Shown: positions 43,408 to 51,204 of the stretch, one piece after another | How the letters are laid out: each line of letters begins with the position of its first letter | How positions within the stretch are numbered: the first letter of the stretch is position 1 | Source: Comamonadaceae bacterium | Lineage (GTDB): Bacteria; Pseudomonadota; Gammaproteobacteria; Burkholderiales; Burkholderiaceae_C | Length of the DNA stretch: 64,000 nt | Direction of reading: 5' to 3' | Assembly (NCBI GenBank): GCA_027488255.1 | Contig: JAIYBZ010000029.1 | Coordinates: 124,001-188,000 of the forward strand | Translations under genes and position numbers: made by a program | The notes under the pieces: model-generated | Seen by the model: the letters and a program-made list of their open reading frames with translations, nothing else | Told to the model about the DNA's origin: nothing | The model's database searches: none

Positions 43408-44838
43408 ATGCCCATCTCGGTGCCCCTGCTCGACCAATTGCGCGCCATTTGCGGGCCCGCCCACGTGCTGACCGCCGAAGACCCCGCGACCGACCTGAGC
43501 CCCTGGGAGCAAGACTGGCGCAAACGCGTGCGTGGCCGCGCCTTGGCGGTGGTGCGCCCTGCCTCAACCGCGCAAGTGGCCGAGGTGGTGAAAGCCTGCG
43601 CCGCACACCGCACGCCCATCGTGCCGCAAGGGGGCAACACCGGCTTGGTGGTGGGCGGCGTGCCCGATGCCTCTGGCCAACAAATCGTGCTCAGCATGAC
43701 CCGCATGAACGCGGTGCGGTCCATCGACCCCGACAACCTGACCCTCACGGTGGAGGCCGGCTGCGTGCTGCAACAACTGCAAGGTGTGGCGGACCAAGCG
43801 GGCTTATTGTTTCCCTTGAGCTTGGGTGCCGAAGGCAGCTGCACCATTGGTGGCAACTTGGGCACCAACGCAGGCGGCACGCAAGTGGTGCGCTACGGCA
43901 ACACGCGTGAGCTGTGTTTGGGGCTGGAAGTGGTCACCGCAAAAGGAGACATCTGGCACGGCCTGTCGGGTCTGCGCAAAGACAACACCGGCTACGACCT
44001 GCGCAACCTCATGATTGGCAGCGAAGGCACCTTGGGCATCATCACCGCCGCCACGCTCAAGCTTTATCCCAAGCCGGCCGCGCAACTCACCGCTTGGGCC
44101 GCCGTGCCCAGCTTGCAAGCGGCGGTGCAACTGCTGGGGCTGGCGCACCAAGGGCTGGGACCCTGCCTCACGGGCTTTGAAGTCATGGGCCAATTTGCAC
44201 TGAGCTTGGTCGACAAACACTACCCCCAACTGCGCGTGCCTTTGTGGCAAAGCACCCCGTGGTGTGTGCTGCTGGAAAACTCTGACCACGAAAACGAAGC
44301 GCATGCGCGCAGCCAATTTGAGCGCTTGCTCGAAACCGCACTCGAGCAAGGCTGCGTGACCGATGCCGTGGTGGCCGAAAACCTGAGTCAAGCGCAAAGC
44401 CTGTGGCACATCCGCGAAAGCATCACGCTGGCGCAAGCCGCTGAGGGCCTGAACATCAAGCACGACATCAGCATTCCGGTGTCGCGCATACCGGCCTTTG
44501 TGGCCGAAACCGATGCCCTGCTGGCGCGCGAGTTTCCGGGGGTGCGCATGGTTGATTTTGGCCACTTGGGCGATGGCAACTTGCACTACAACGTGCAAGC
44601 CCCCGAGGGGGTGGATGGCCCGACTTTTTTACGCGAGCACGAAGAGCGCGTGAACACCGTGGTGTTTGACCAAGTGAAACGCTTTGACGGCTCGATCAGC
44701 GCCGAGCACGGCGTGGGCGCCCTGAAAGCCGGCAAACTGCCGCACTACAAAGACCCCACAGCGCTGGCCATGATGCGCGCCGTCAAACAAGCGCTTGACC
44801 CAGACAACCTGCTCAACCCGGGGCGGGTGTTGGTTTGA
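43408..44838 (+). CDS. FAD-binding oxidase, D-2-hydroxyacid dehydrogenase type
   Basis: 476 aa from ATG 43408; a GTG 13 bases upstream is possible. The PCMH-type FAD domain shows VVRPASTAQVAEVVKACAAH, PQGGNTGLVVGG and LGTNAGGTQVVRYGNTREL (about residues 45-170). The C-terminal FAD-oxidase domain has HLGDGNLHYNVQ (metal-binding His, about 388-399) and EHGVGALKAGKL. This is the D-2-hydroxyglutarate/D-lactate dehydrogenase family, which passes electrons from D-hydroxyacids to an acceptor such as ETF. The exact substrate is not set by the sequence. Confidence 0.92.
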   Translation: MPISVPLLDQLRAICGPAHVLTAEDPATDLSPWEQDWRKRVRGRALAVVRPASTAQVAEVVKACAAHRTPIVPQGGNTGLVVGGVPDASGQQIVLSMTRMNAVRSIDPDNLTLTVEAGCVLQQLQGVADQAGLLFPLSLGAEGSCTIGGNLGTNAGGTQVVRYGNTRELCLGLEVVTAKGDIWHGLSGLRKDNTGYDLRNLMIGSEGTLGIITAATLKLYPKPAAQLTAWAAVPSLQAAVQLLGLAHQGLGPCLTGFEVMGQFALSLVDKHYPQLRVPLWQSTPWCVLLENSDHENEAHARSQFERLLETALEQGCVTDAVVAENLSQAQSLWHIRESITLAQAAEGLNIKHDISIPVSRIPAFVAETDALLAREFPGVRMVDFGHLGDGNLHYNVQAPEGVDGPTFLREHEERVNTVVFDQVKRFDGSISAEHGVGALKAGKLPHYKDPTALAMMRAVKQALDPDNLLNPGRVLV

Positions 44839-44880
44839 TTTCTGCTTCAGTCAGAACTATAGCAAAACACCGCTAAATAT

Positions 44881-44909
44881 TTGCCATTCGCGAATGAAGA
44901 ATATAGAAT
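44881..44909 (+). promoter_or_regulatory. Promoter with internal palindromic operator for the AbiE-like module
   Basis: TTGCCA (44881-44886) and TAGAAT (44904-44909) are spaced by 17 bases. CATTCGCGAATG, a perfect 12-base palindrome (44885-44896), sits between them. A bound protein there would block RNA polymerase, so autorepression by the first gene product is plausible. The ATG comes only 9 bases after the -10 box with no ribosome site, so the message may be leaderless. Confidence 0.6.
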
Positions 44910-44918
44910 CTCATCGTC

Positions 44919-45464
44919 ATGGCACAACCCAAATCCAACCCGCAAATCACTCTGCGTCCACAAGATGTGGTTGTGCTGCTGCGTCTGAGTCTTTACAAGG
45001 ACAAAACACCTGCCTATGCCACGATCGCTGAAGAGGTTCAGCTCACCGCGTCAGAGGTACATGCCAGTGTCAACCGTTCCCATTTGGCTCAGTTGGTCAA
45101 AAAAGACGCTCAAGGCAGGCCCACTGTTTTGCTAGAGCCACTGAAATTGTTTTTGTTCCATGGGGTTCGATATTGTTTCCCGCCCATTCGAGGCGAGATG
45201 ACACGGGGCATGCCAACGGCCCATGCCTGTGCGCCATTGGCGAGCAAAATTCTCAACAGCAACGACCCCGTGCCGGTCTGGCCCGACAAAAATGGAACCA
45301 TTCGGGGAATGACCTTTCAACCGCTGTACCCCACAGTACCAGAGGCGGCGCGTCGAAATTCTCAGTTGTATGAGTTGCTCGCGCTGACCGATGCACTGCG
45401 CGGTGGCAGCCCACGCGAAAGACTACTGGCCCAGCAGGAGATAGAGACCAGGTTCATGGGATGA
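44919..45464 (+). CDS. Putative antitoxin/regulator, AbiEi-like, of a toxin-antitoxin pair
   Basis: 181 aa. The first 75 residues look like a winged helix (ITLRPQDVVVLLRLSLYKDKTPAYATIAEEVQLTASEVHASVNR). The remainder (LKLFLFHGVRYCFPPIRGEMTRGMPTAHACAPL) resembles the C-terminal domain of transcriptional regulators paired with nucleotidyltransferases. I do not recognise a named family with certainty. It starts the module, probably from a leaderless message, and overlaps the nucleotidyltransferase start by 4 bases (ATGA). Base composition is visibly less GC-rich than the flanking genes, suggesting acquisition. Confidence 0.65.
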   Translation: MAQPKSNPQITLRPQDVVVLLRLSLYKDKTPAYATIAEEVQLTASEVHASVNRSHLAQLVKKDAQGRPTVLLEPLKLFLFHGVRYCFPPIRGEMTRGMPTAHACAPLASKILNSNDPVPVWPDKNGTIRGMTFQPLYPTVPEAARRNSQLYELLALTDALRGGSPRERLLAQQEIETRFMG

Positions 45465-46180
45465 ACCCAATCGGTTCAAACGATCCCAACTTGATCATGC
45501 TGGATCGCGTTGCGCAGCATTTGGGAGCAGATCTTTGTGAAAACATGGTTTTTGTTGGCGGTGCTGCAGCCGGTCTGCTGATCACAGACCTTGCGCTCCC
45601 CCCCATCAGACGCACCGATGATGTAGATGTGGTCACGCCCGCCGAAGCCTTGCAAGACTTTCACAAATTGGAAGACCAACTTCGCAAAAGAGGCTTCACG
45701 CCAGACATGCGCCAAGAGGCACCAGTGTGCCGATGGCAGATAGACAACATCACCATGGACTTGATGCCCAGCAAAGAAGAAATCCTGGGGTTCACCAACC
45801 GGTGGTACGTCATGAGTGTGTCCACGGCCCAGTGGCACGAACTTCCAAGTGGCGCCCGTATCAAAGTCATTCGCGCCCCCGAATTCATTGCCACCAAACT
45901 AGAAGCATTTTGGGGTCGTGGGCGCAGCGATTTTTTACTCAGTCACGACATGGGAGACATCATCAACGTGATTGATGGGCGAGACACCCTCACTCTTGAA
46001 TGCCAAGAAAGTCTTCGCCCTTTGCGTCAATACCTGAGCTTGCAATTTCAAGCACTGATGAAAAAAACTGCGTTCATGGATGCATTGCCGGGGCATCTTC
46101 CACCCGACCCTGCCAGTCAGGACCGATTGCCCCTATTGATTGAGAGCCTAGAAAACTTGGCCGAACTGCCTTGGGACTAA
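45461..46180 (+). CDS. Nucleotidyltransferase, AbiEii/AbiGii-like putative toxin
   Basis: 239 aa. The nucleotidyltransferase core is FVGGAAAGLL...IRRTDDVDVV (about residues 31-55), i.e. a GG motif followed by a DxD-type metal pair as in AbiEii. TKLEAFWGRGRSDFLLSHDMGDI (about 147-169) corresponds to the second conserved motif. AbiEii-type enzymes are type IV toxins that act as nucleotidyltransferases and are neutralised by a DNA-binding partner that represses the operon. The gene order and coupling here match that pattern. Role in phage defence is possible but unproven. Confidence 0.72.
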   Translation: MNPIGSNDPNLIMLDRVAQHLGADLCENMVFVGGAAAGLLITDLALPPIRRTDDVDVVTPAEALQDFHKLEDQLRKRGFTPDMRQEAPVCRWQIDNITMDLMPSKEEILGFTNRWYVMSVSTAQWHELPSGARIKVIRAPEFIATKLEAFWGRGRSDFLLSHDMGDIINVIDGRDTLTLECQESLRPLRQYLSLQFQALMKKTAFMDALPGHLPPDPASQDRLPLLIESLENLAELPWD

Positions 46181-46196
46181 GTACCAACAGCGTCCG

Positions 46197-46431
46197 TCAC
46201 TTCACCGTCGCCGCGTCGCTCAGTTTTTTGAGCAAGGCGGTGCGGCGGTTTTGCACCACGGCGGCTTGCAGGAGGTTTTTGCTCTCTTCAAAACTCGGCA
46301 CATGGTAAGGGCGCTTGGCGGTCAGCTTGATCTTGCGCCAAAACGCTGTGGGGCAGGCACAGCCAACCCGCCCAGCACAACAGGCACAGCAGACGCGCAA
46401 ACCATGGTTGCCAAGGGCGTTGACTGGACAT
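46197..46431 (-). pseudogene. Possible small exported protein interrupted by a frameshift
   Basis: From the ATG at 46431 a frame encodes [27 protein letters not shown], a good signal peptide, and ends early at LPCAEF. The overlapping frame gives KIKLTAKRPYHVPSFEESKNLLQ and runs to a stop at 46197. The total, 235 bases, is one base over 78 codons. Removing one T from the TTTT near 46340-46346 (reverse strand GTTTTGG) would fuse both into one ORF, LPHSVWRKIKL. This could be a real frameshift, a sequencing error or chance. The rest of the 46181-46543 gap shows only the thyA leader. Confidence 0.3.
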
Positions 46432-46543
46432 GTTTTCTTTTGGCTTACTGAAGTTCAATTCGACCAAGAATGGTAACAATGTCGCCCCCGCTAGCGGCCA
46501 GCGCGGGCCAATCGACCCGCCTGTTGCCTTAAACTTGCCCACC

Positions 46544-47407
46544 ATGAACACCCCTGCCCGCTCCCCAGATCTCCAGCTGGATCGCCCCGTCCGCAGCCAA
46601 TACGAAGACTTCATGCGCCACGTGTACACCACGGGAGTGCAAAAAGGCGACCGCACGGGCACCGGCACGCGCAGCGTGTTTGGCCACCAAATGCGTTTTG
46701 ACCTGAACGAGGGCTTTCCGCTGGTGACCACCAAAAAGGTGTTTCTGAAAGCGATCATCGTGGAATTGCTGTGGTTTTTGCGTGGCGACAGCAATGTGAA
46801 ATGGCTGCAAGAACGCGGCTGCACCATCTGGGACGAGTGGGCCCGCGAAGACGGCGATTTGGGCCCGGTGTATGGCGTGCAATGGCGCAGCTGGCCCACG
46901 CCGGGCGGCGGTCACATTGACCAGATCAGCGATGTCATGAAGGCGCTGAAAACCAACCCCGACTCACGCCGCATCATTGTGAGCGCTTGGAACGTGGCCG
47001 AGCTCGACAAAATGGCTCTCATGCCCTGCCACGCTTTCTTTCAGTTTTACGTGGCACCGCCACAAAACCCCGGCGAAAAAGCCAAGCTCAGTTGTCAGCT
47101 TTACCAGCGCAGCGCCGACATCTTTTTGGGCGTGCCCTTCAACATTGCCAGCTATGCCTTGCTGACGCACATGATCGCGCAGCAGTGCGACATGGACGTG
47201 GGCGACTTTGTCTGGACCGGGGGCGACTGCCACATCTACAGCAACCACCACGAGCAAGTCGAGCTGCAACTCAGCCGCAGCCCCATGGCCTACCCCACGC
47301 TGAACATCAAGCGCCGGCCTGACTCTATTTTTGACTACCAATACGAAGACTTTGAGGTGCTGGGCTACGAGTGCCACCCGGCCATCAAAGCGCCAGTGGC
47401 GGTGTGA
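46544..47407 (+). CDS. thyA: Thymidylate synthase
   Basis: 287 aa from ATG 46544; the track's upstream extension covers the leader region. Catalytic Cys is in [12 protein letters not shown] (about residue 165). [13 protein letters not shown] near 35-47, [21 protein letters not shown] and [21 protein letters not shown] are family signatures. Makes dTMP from dUMP with methylenetetrahydrofolate, producing dihydrofolate. The dihydrofolate reductase gene follows 11 bases later, a logical pairing. Confidence 0.98.
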   Translation: MNTPARSPDLQLDRPVRSQYEDFMRHVYTTGVQKGDRTGTGTRSVFGHQMRFDLNEGFPLVTTKKVFLKAIIVELLWFLRGDSNVKWLQERGCTIWDEWAREDGDLGPVYGVQWRSWPTPGGGHIDQISDVMKALKTNPDSRRIIVSAWNVAELDKMALMPCHAFFQFYVAPPQNPGEKAKLSCQLYQRSADIFLGVPFNIASYALLTHMIAQQCDMDVGDFVWTGGDCHIYSNHHEQVELQLSRSPMAYPTLNIKRRPDSIFDYQYEDFEVLGYECHPAIKAPVAV

Positions 47408-47418
47408 GTGCCGGCCCG

Positions 47419-47913
47419 ATGAAGCTGCACCTGATATATGCCCGCGCCCGCAATGGCGTGATCGGCAAAGACAAGCAAATGCCTTGGCACTTGCCCGAAG
47501 ATTTGGCGCACTTCAAGCGCGTCACGCTGGGCCAGCCGGTGGTGATGGGGCGCAAAACCTGGGACTCTTTGCCTCCGCGCTTCCGGCCCCTGCCCGGTCG
47601 CCTGAATGTGGTGGTGACGCGCCAAGCCGATTGGCAAGCCGAAGGCGCCCTTCGCGCCAGCTCACTCGAAGAGGCCATGCGCCGCTGCGGTGACGCGCCT
47701 GATGTGTGGATCATCGGTGGCGCCGACATTTATCGACAGGCCGAGCCGCTGGCCAGCACCGCGGTCGTCACCGAGATCGACGCCCACTTTGACGGCGATG
47801 CCTATGCCCCCGAGCTGGGACCGCAGTGGCAAGCCGTGCACCGCGAAGAGCACACCAGCGCCAGCGGCTTGGGTTTTGCATTTGTCACTTACCAAAACAC
47901 CCGCCAGCCATGA
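47419..47913 (+). CDS. folA: Dihydrofolate reductase
   Basis: 164 aa. IYARARNGVIGKDKQMPWHLPEDLAHFKRVTLG (about 6-38) contains the PWxLPxDL active-site helix, and VVMGRKTWDSLP and WIIGGADIYRQ are the NADPH-binding signatures. It recycles dihydrofolate from thyA. Stop overlaps the xth start (ATGA), forming a thyA-folA-xth group. Confidence 0.97.
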   Translation: MKLHLIYARARNGVIGKDKQMPWHLPEDLAHFKRVTLGQPVVMGRKTWDSLPPRFRPLPGRLNVVVTRQADWQAEGALRASSLEEAMRRCGDAPDVWIIGGADIYRQAEPLASTAVVTEIDAHFDGDAYAPELGPQWQAVHREEHTSASGLGFAFVTYQNTRQP

Positions 47914-48689
47914 AGATCGCCACCTGGAACGTCAACTCGCTGTCGGTGCGTTTGCCACAAGTGCTGGACTGGTTGGCGGCCAACCCCACCGAGGTGTTGG
48001 CCTTGCAAGAGCTCAAGCTGAGTGACGACAAGTTTCCCATCGCGGCTTTTAACGAAGCGGGCTACCAAGCCCATTGGTTTGGCCAAAAAACCTACAACGG
48101 CGTGGCGCTGATTTCCAAGGCCGAAGGCACCGAGGTGGTGAAAAACATCCCGGGTTTTGAAGACGACATGTCGCGCGTGATCGCGGCCACTTATCCCGAT
48201 GGTTCAGGAGGCCATGTGCGGGTGATTGGCGCGTATTTCCCCAACGGCCAAGCGCCCGACAGCGACAAGTTTGTTTACAAAATGCGTTGGCTCGACGCCC
48301 TGCGCGAGTGGGTGGCCAGCCAGATGCAACAGCACCCGCAGTTGGTGCTGCTGGGCGACTACAACATCACCTTTGACGAACGGGACATGTGGGACCCGGT
48401 GGCGCTGGCCGGCACCATCCATTGCACTGATGCCGAGCGCGAAAAACTGCAGGGCTTGATCGACTTGGGGCTGAGCGACAGCTTCCGGCTTTTTGAGCAG
48501 CCCGAGAAAAGCTACAGCTGGTGGGACTACCGCGAGTTTGCGTTTCGCCGCAACCGGGGCTTGCGCATCGACCACATCTTGATTTCACAAGCACTCAAGC
48601 CCCGCGCCCAGGCCTGTGTGATTGACCGCGCACCCCGCAAAAACGAACGCCCCAGCGACCACGCCCCGGTGGTGCTGACGCTGGGCTAA
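47910..48689 (+). CDS. xth: Exodeoxyribonuclease III
   Basis: 259 aa from ATG 47910. MKIATWNVNSLSVR, metal-binding LALQELKLSDDKFP (Glu about 34), GDYNITFDERDMWDP and RNRGLRIDHILIS, with the terminal RPSDHAPVVLTL (catalytic His) fit ExoIII/AP endonuclease. It repairs abasic sites in DNA. Translationally coupled to folA. Confidence 0.96.
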   Translation: MKIATWNVNSLSVRLPQVLDWLAANPTEVLALQELKLSDDKFPIAAFNEAGYQAHWFGQKTYNGVALISKAEGTEVVKNIPGFEDDMSRVIAATYPDGSGGHVRVIGAYFPNGQAPDSDKFVYKMRWLDALREWVASQMQQHPQLVLLGDYNITFDERDMWDPVALAGTIHCTDAEREKLQGLIDLGLSDSFRLFEQPEKSYSWWDYREFAFRRNRGLRIDHILISQALKPRAQACVIDRAPRKNERPSDHAPVVLTLG

Positions 48690-48715
48690 AGCAGCGCAGC
48701 GTCCAGCGGCTGAGT

Positions 48716-49693
48716 TCAAGCCGCTTGGGGCAATAAAAACTCGCGGCTGATGCGGCCGCCCAACACGTTGACGCGCTCCAAAAACTGCGTCAAGTAAGCA
48801 TGCAGTCCGGTGGCCAAAATTTCGTCGATGCGGCCAAACGCCAGCTCGGCACGCAAGCGGCCAGCGTGGCGCAGCGTGTCGCTGTTGGGGTCGTGCGAGA
48901 CCAGCTTCAGGTTGGCCAGCACTTCGTTCAAGCTGGCGTGCAGCGAGCGCGGCATGTCGGGGCGCAAGATCAGCAACTCGGCCACGCGCTCTGGGCGAAT
49001 GACATCGCGGTACACCTTGCGGTAGACCTCAAAACCGCTCACGCTGCGCAAGATCGCGCTCCAGTGGTAGAAGTCATATTCTTGGGTGCTCTCTGTCTCG
49101 GGCGCGCCGTATTGCGGGGCGCCAAAAAAGTCGTTTTGCATGGCGTGAAACTTCACATCGACCAAACGCGCGGTGTTGTCGGCGCGCTCTAAAAACGTGC
49201 CCATGCGCATGAAATAAAGCGACTCGTCCATCAGCATGGTGCCCACCGTGACGCCGCGCGAGAGGTGCGAGCGGAATTTCACCCACTCAAAAAACTGGCC
49301 CGGGTCGCGCTCAAACTCGCCGCTCTTGAGCATGCGGTTGACTTCAAGCCACGTTTGGTTTTGCGTCTCCCACACTTCGGTGGTCAAGGTGCCGCGCACA
49401 GCGCGGGCGTTTTCGCGGGCCGCGCGCAAGCACGACAAAATGGACGAGGGGTTGTTGGCGTCTTTCACCATGAACGCCATGACGTCACGCGGGTTGATGT
49501 TTTTGTATTGCGCCAAGTAGGCGGGCAACAATTCGCTGATCGACAAAATGCCCTCCCAGCCCGCTTCGACAGCGGCGGCCGATTGCGGCAGCAACGAAGT
49601 TTCGTAGCTGACATTGAGCATGCGGGCAGTGTTTTCGGCCCGCTCCATGTAGCGGGACATCCAGAAAAGGTGGTCGGCGGTTCTTGAAAGCAT
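48716..49693 (-). CDS. Alpha-E domain protein (COG2307)
   Basis: 325 aa, all-helical. MLSRTADHLFWMSRYMERAENTARMLNV at the N-terminus and DESLYFMRMGTFLERADNTARLVDVKFH in the middle are two Glu-rich repeats of the family. SRGVTVGTMLMD and the YRDVIRPERVAELLIL stretch are also characteristic. The GGGAG ribosome site lies 9 bases upstream. The family is found almost always beside a circularly permuted ATP-grasp and transglutaminase-like genes, in a predicted amide-ligase peptide-modification system. Biochemical role unknown. The ATP-grasp gene is directly upstream (15-base gap). Confidence 0.9.
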   Translation of the reverse strand: MLSRTADHLFWMSRYMERAENTARMLNVSYETSLLPQSAAAVEAGWEGILSISELLPAYLAQYKNINPRDVMAFMVKDANNPSSILSCLRAARENARAVRGTLTTEVWETQNQTWLEVNRMLKSGEFERDPGQFFEWVKFRSHLSRGVTVGTMLMDESLYFMRMGTFLERADNTARLVDVKFHAMQNDFFGAPQYGAPETESTQEYDFYHWSAILRSVSGFEVYRKVYRDVIRPERVAELLILRPDMPRSLHASLNEVLANLKLVSHDPNSDTLRHAGRLRAELAFGRIDEILATGLHAYLTQFLERVNVLGGRISREFLLPQAA

Positions 49694-49708
49694 GTGTCTT
49701 CTCCCGGT

Positions 49709-51160
49709 TCAGTCTTGCAAGATCCAGGTGTCTTTGGTGCCGCCGCCTTGGCTGCTGTTAACCACCAAAGACCCTTCTTTGAGGGCGACACGCGTCAAGC
49801 CGCCAGGCACCATTTGCACCGTGCGCCCACTCAGCACAAAGGGCCGCAGGTCGATGTGGCGCGGCGCAATGCCGCTCTCCACATAGGTCGGGCAACTCGA
49901 CAGGCTGAGTGTGGGTTGCGCGATGTAGCCCTCGGGGTTGGCCAGCAAGGCGGCGCGAAACCGCTCAATTTCGGCTTGGCTTGCGGCCGGGCCGACCAAC
50001 ATGCCATAGCCCCCCGCGCCATGCACTTCTTTCACCACCAAATCTTTCAGGTGGGCCAAGGTGTAATGCAAGTCGTCGGGCTTGCGGCACATGAAGGTGG
50101 GCACATTTTTCAAGATGGGTTCTTCGCCCAAATAAAACTTGATCATGTCGGGCACGTAGGGGTAGATCGACTTGTCGTCTGCCACGCCGGTGCCCACGGC
50201 ATTGCAAATGGCCACGTGCCCGGCTTTGTAGGCGTCCATCAGGCCGGTGCAGCCCAAAGTAGAAGTGGGCCTGAAAACTTGGGGGTCTAGAAAGTCATCG
50301 TCCACCCGGCGGTAAATCACGTCAACGCGTTGGGGCCCGCGGGTGGTGCGCATGTAGACAAATTTGTCTTTCACAAACAGGTCTTGGCCTTCCACCAACT
50401 CCACGCCCATTTGCTGCGCCAAAAAGGCGTGCTCAAAGTAGGCGCTGTTGTACATGCCGGGTGTGAGCACCACCACTGTGGGCTCGGCGGTGGTGGCGGG
50501 GCTGCTGGCGCGCAGGGTCTCGAGCAGCAAGTCGGGGTAATGCGCCACCGGGGCGACACGGTGTTGGCTGAACAAATCGGGGAACAGCCGCATCATCATC
50601 TTGCGGTCTTCCAGCATGTAGCTCACGCCGCTGGGCACACGCAGGTTGTCTTCCAGCACGTAGTACTCGCCCTTGCCCTGTGCGTCGGGGGCACGCACGA
50701 TGTCGATGCCGCTGATGTGCGAGTAGATGTTGTTGGGCACCTTCACGCCGACCATTTCAGGACGAAATTGCGCGTTGCGCTCAATTTGTTCACGCGGCAC
50801 CACGCCGGCTTTGAGAATTTCTTGCTCGTGGTACACGTCGTGAATGAAGCGGTTGAGGGCGGTGACGCGCTGCACCAAACCGGCTTCCATGCTGCGCCAC
50901 TCTTGGGCGGCGATGACGCGGGGAATCAAATCAAACGGGATCAGCCGCTCGGTGCCCGAGCCGTCTTCGTCTTTGTCGCCGTACACCGCAAAGGTGATGC
51001 CCACGCGCCGAAAAATCATCTCGGCCTCTTCACGCCGCGCCGCCATGGTGGAGCCGTCTTGGGCTTGTAACCAGCGGGCGTAGGCCTGGTAATGCTCTCG
51101 GACTTCTCCTGCGTCGCCCGCAGCAGGCAGGCGGCTGTACATCTCATCGAATTGGCGCAT
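49709..51160 (-). CDS. Circularly permuted type 2 ATP-grasp protein (COG2308)
   Basis: 483 aa with TTAAGGAG ahead of ATG 51160. VGITFAVYGDKDEDGSGTERLIPFDLIPRVI, AQFRPEMVGVKVPNNIYSHISGIDIVRAPDA and YVLEDNLRVPSGVSYMLEDRKMMMRLFPD are family signatures. GAGGYGMLVGPAAS and a SRxRHIDLRPFVL-like C-terminal region carry nucleotide-binding residues. Predicted to form amide bonds using ATP, with the alpha-E protein as partner. First gene of the minus-strand half of the system. Confidence 0.92.
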   Translation of the reverse strand: MRQFDEMYSRLPAAGDAGEVREHYQAYARWLQAQDGSTMAARREEAEMIFRRVGITFAVYGDKDEDGSGTERLIPFDLIPRVIAAQEWRSMEAGLVQRVTALNRFIHDVYHEQEILKAGVVPREQIERNAQFRPEMVGVKVPNNIYSHISGIDIVRAPDAQGKGEYYVLEDNLRVPSGVSYMLEDRKMMMRLFPDLFSQHRVAPVAHYPDLLLETLRASSPATTAEPTVVVLTPGMYNSAYFEHAFLAQQMGVELVEGQDLFVKDKFVYMRTTRGPQRVDVIYRRVDDDFLDPQVFRPTSTLGCTGLMDAYKAGHVAICNAVGTGVADDKSIYPYVPDMIKFYLGEEPILKNVPTFMCRKPDDLHYTLAHLKDLVVKEVHGAGGYGMLVGPAASQAEIERFRAALLANPEGYIAQPTLSLSSCPTYVESGIAPRHIDLRPFVLSGRTVQMVPGGLTRVALKEGSLVVNSSQGGGTKDTWILQD

Positions 51161-51204
51161 GACTCAAAACTCCTTAACTCAGGGTAGCAAGATGCATACC
51201 CATT

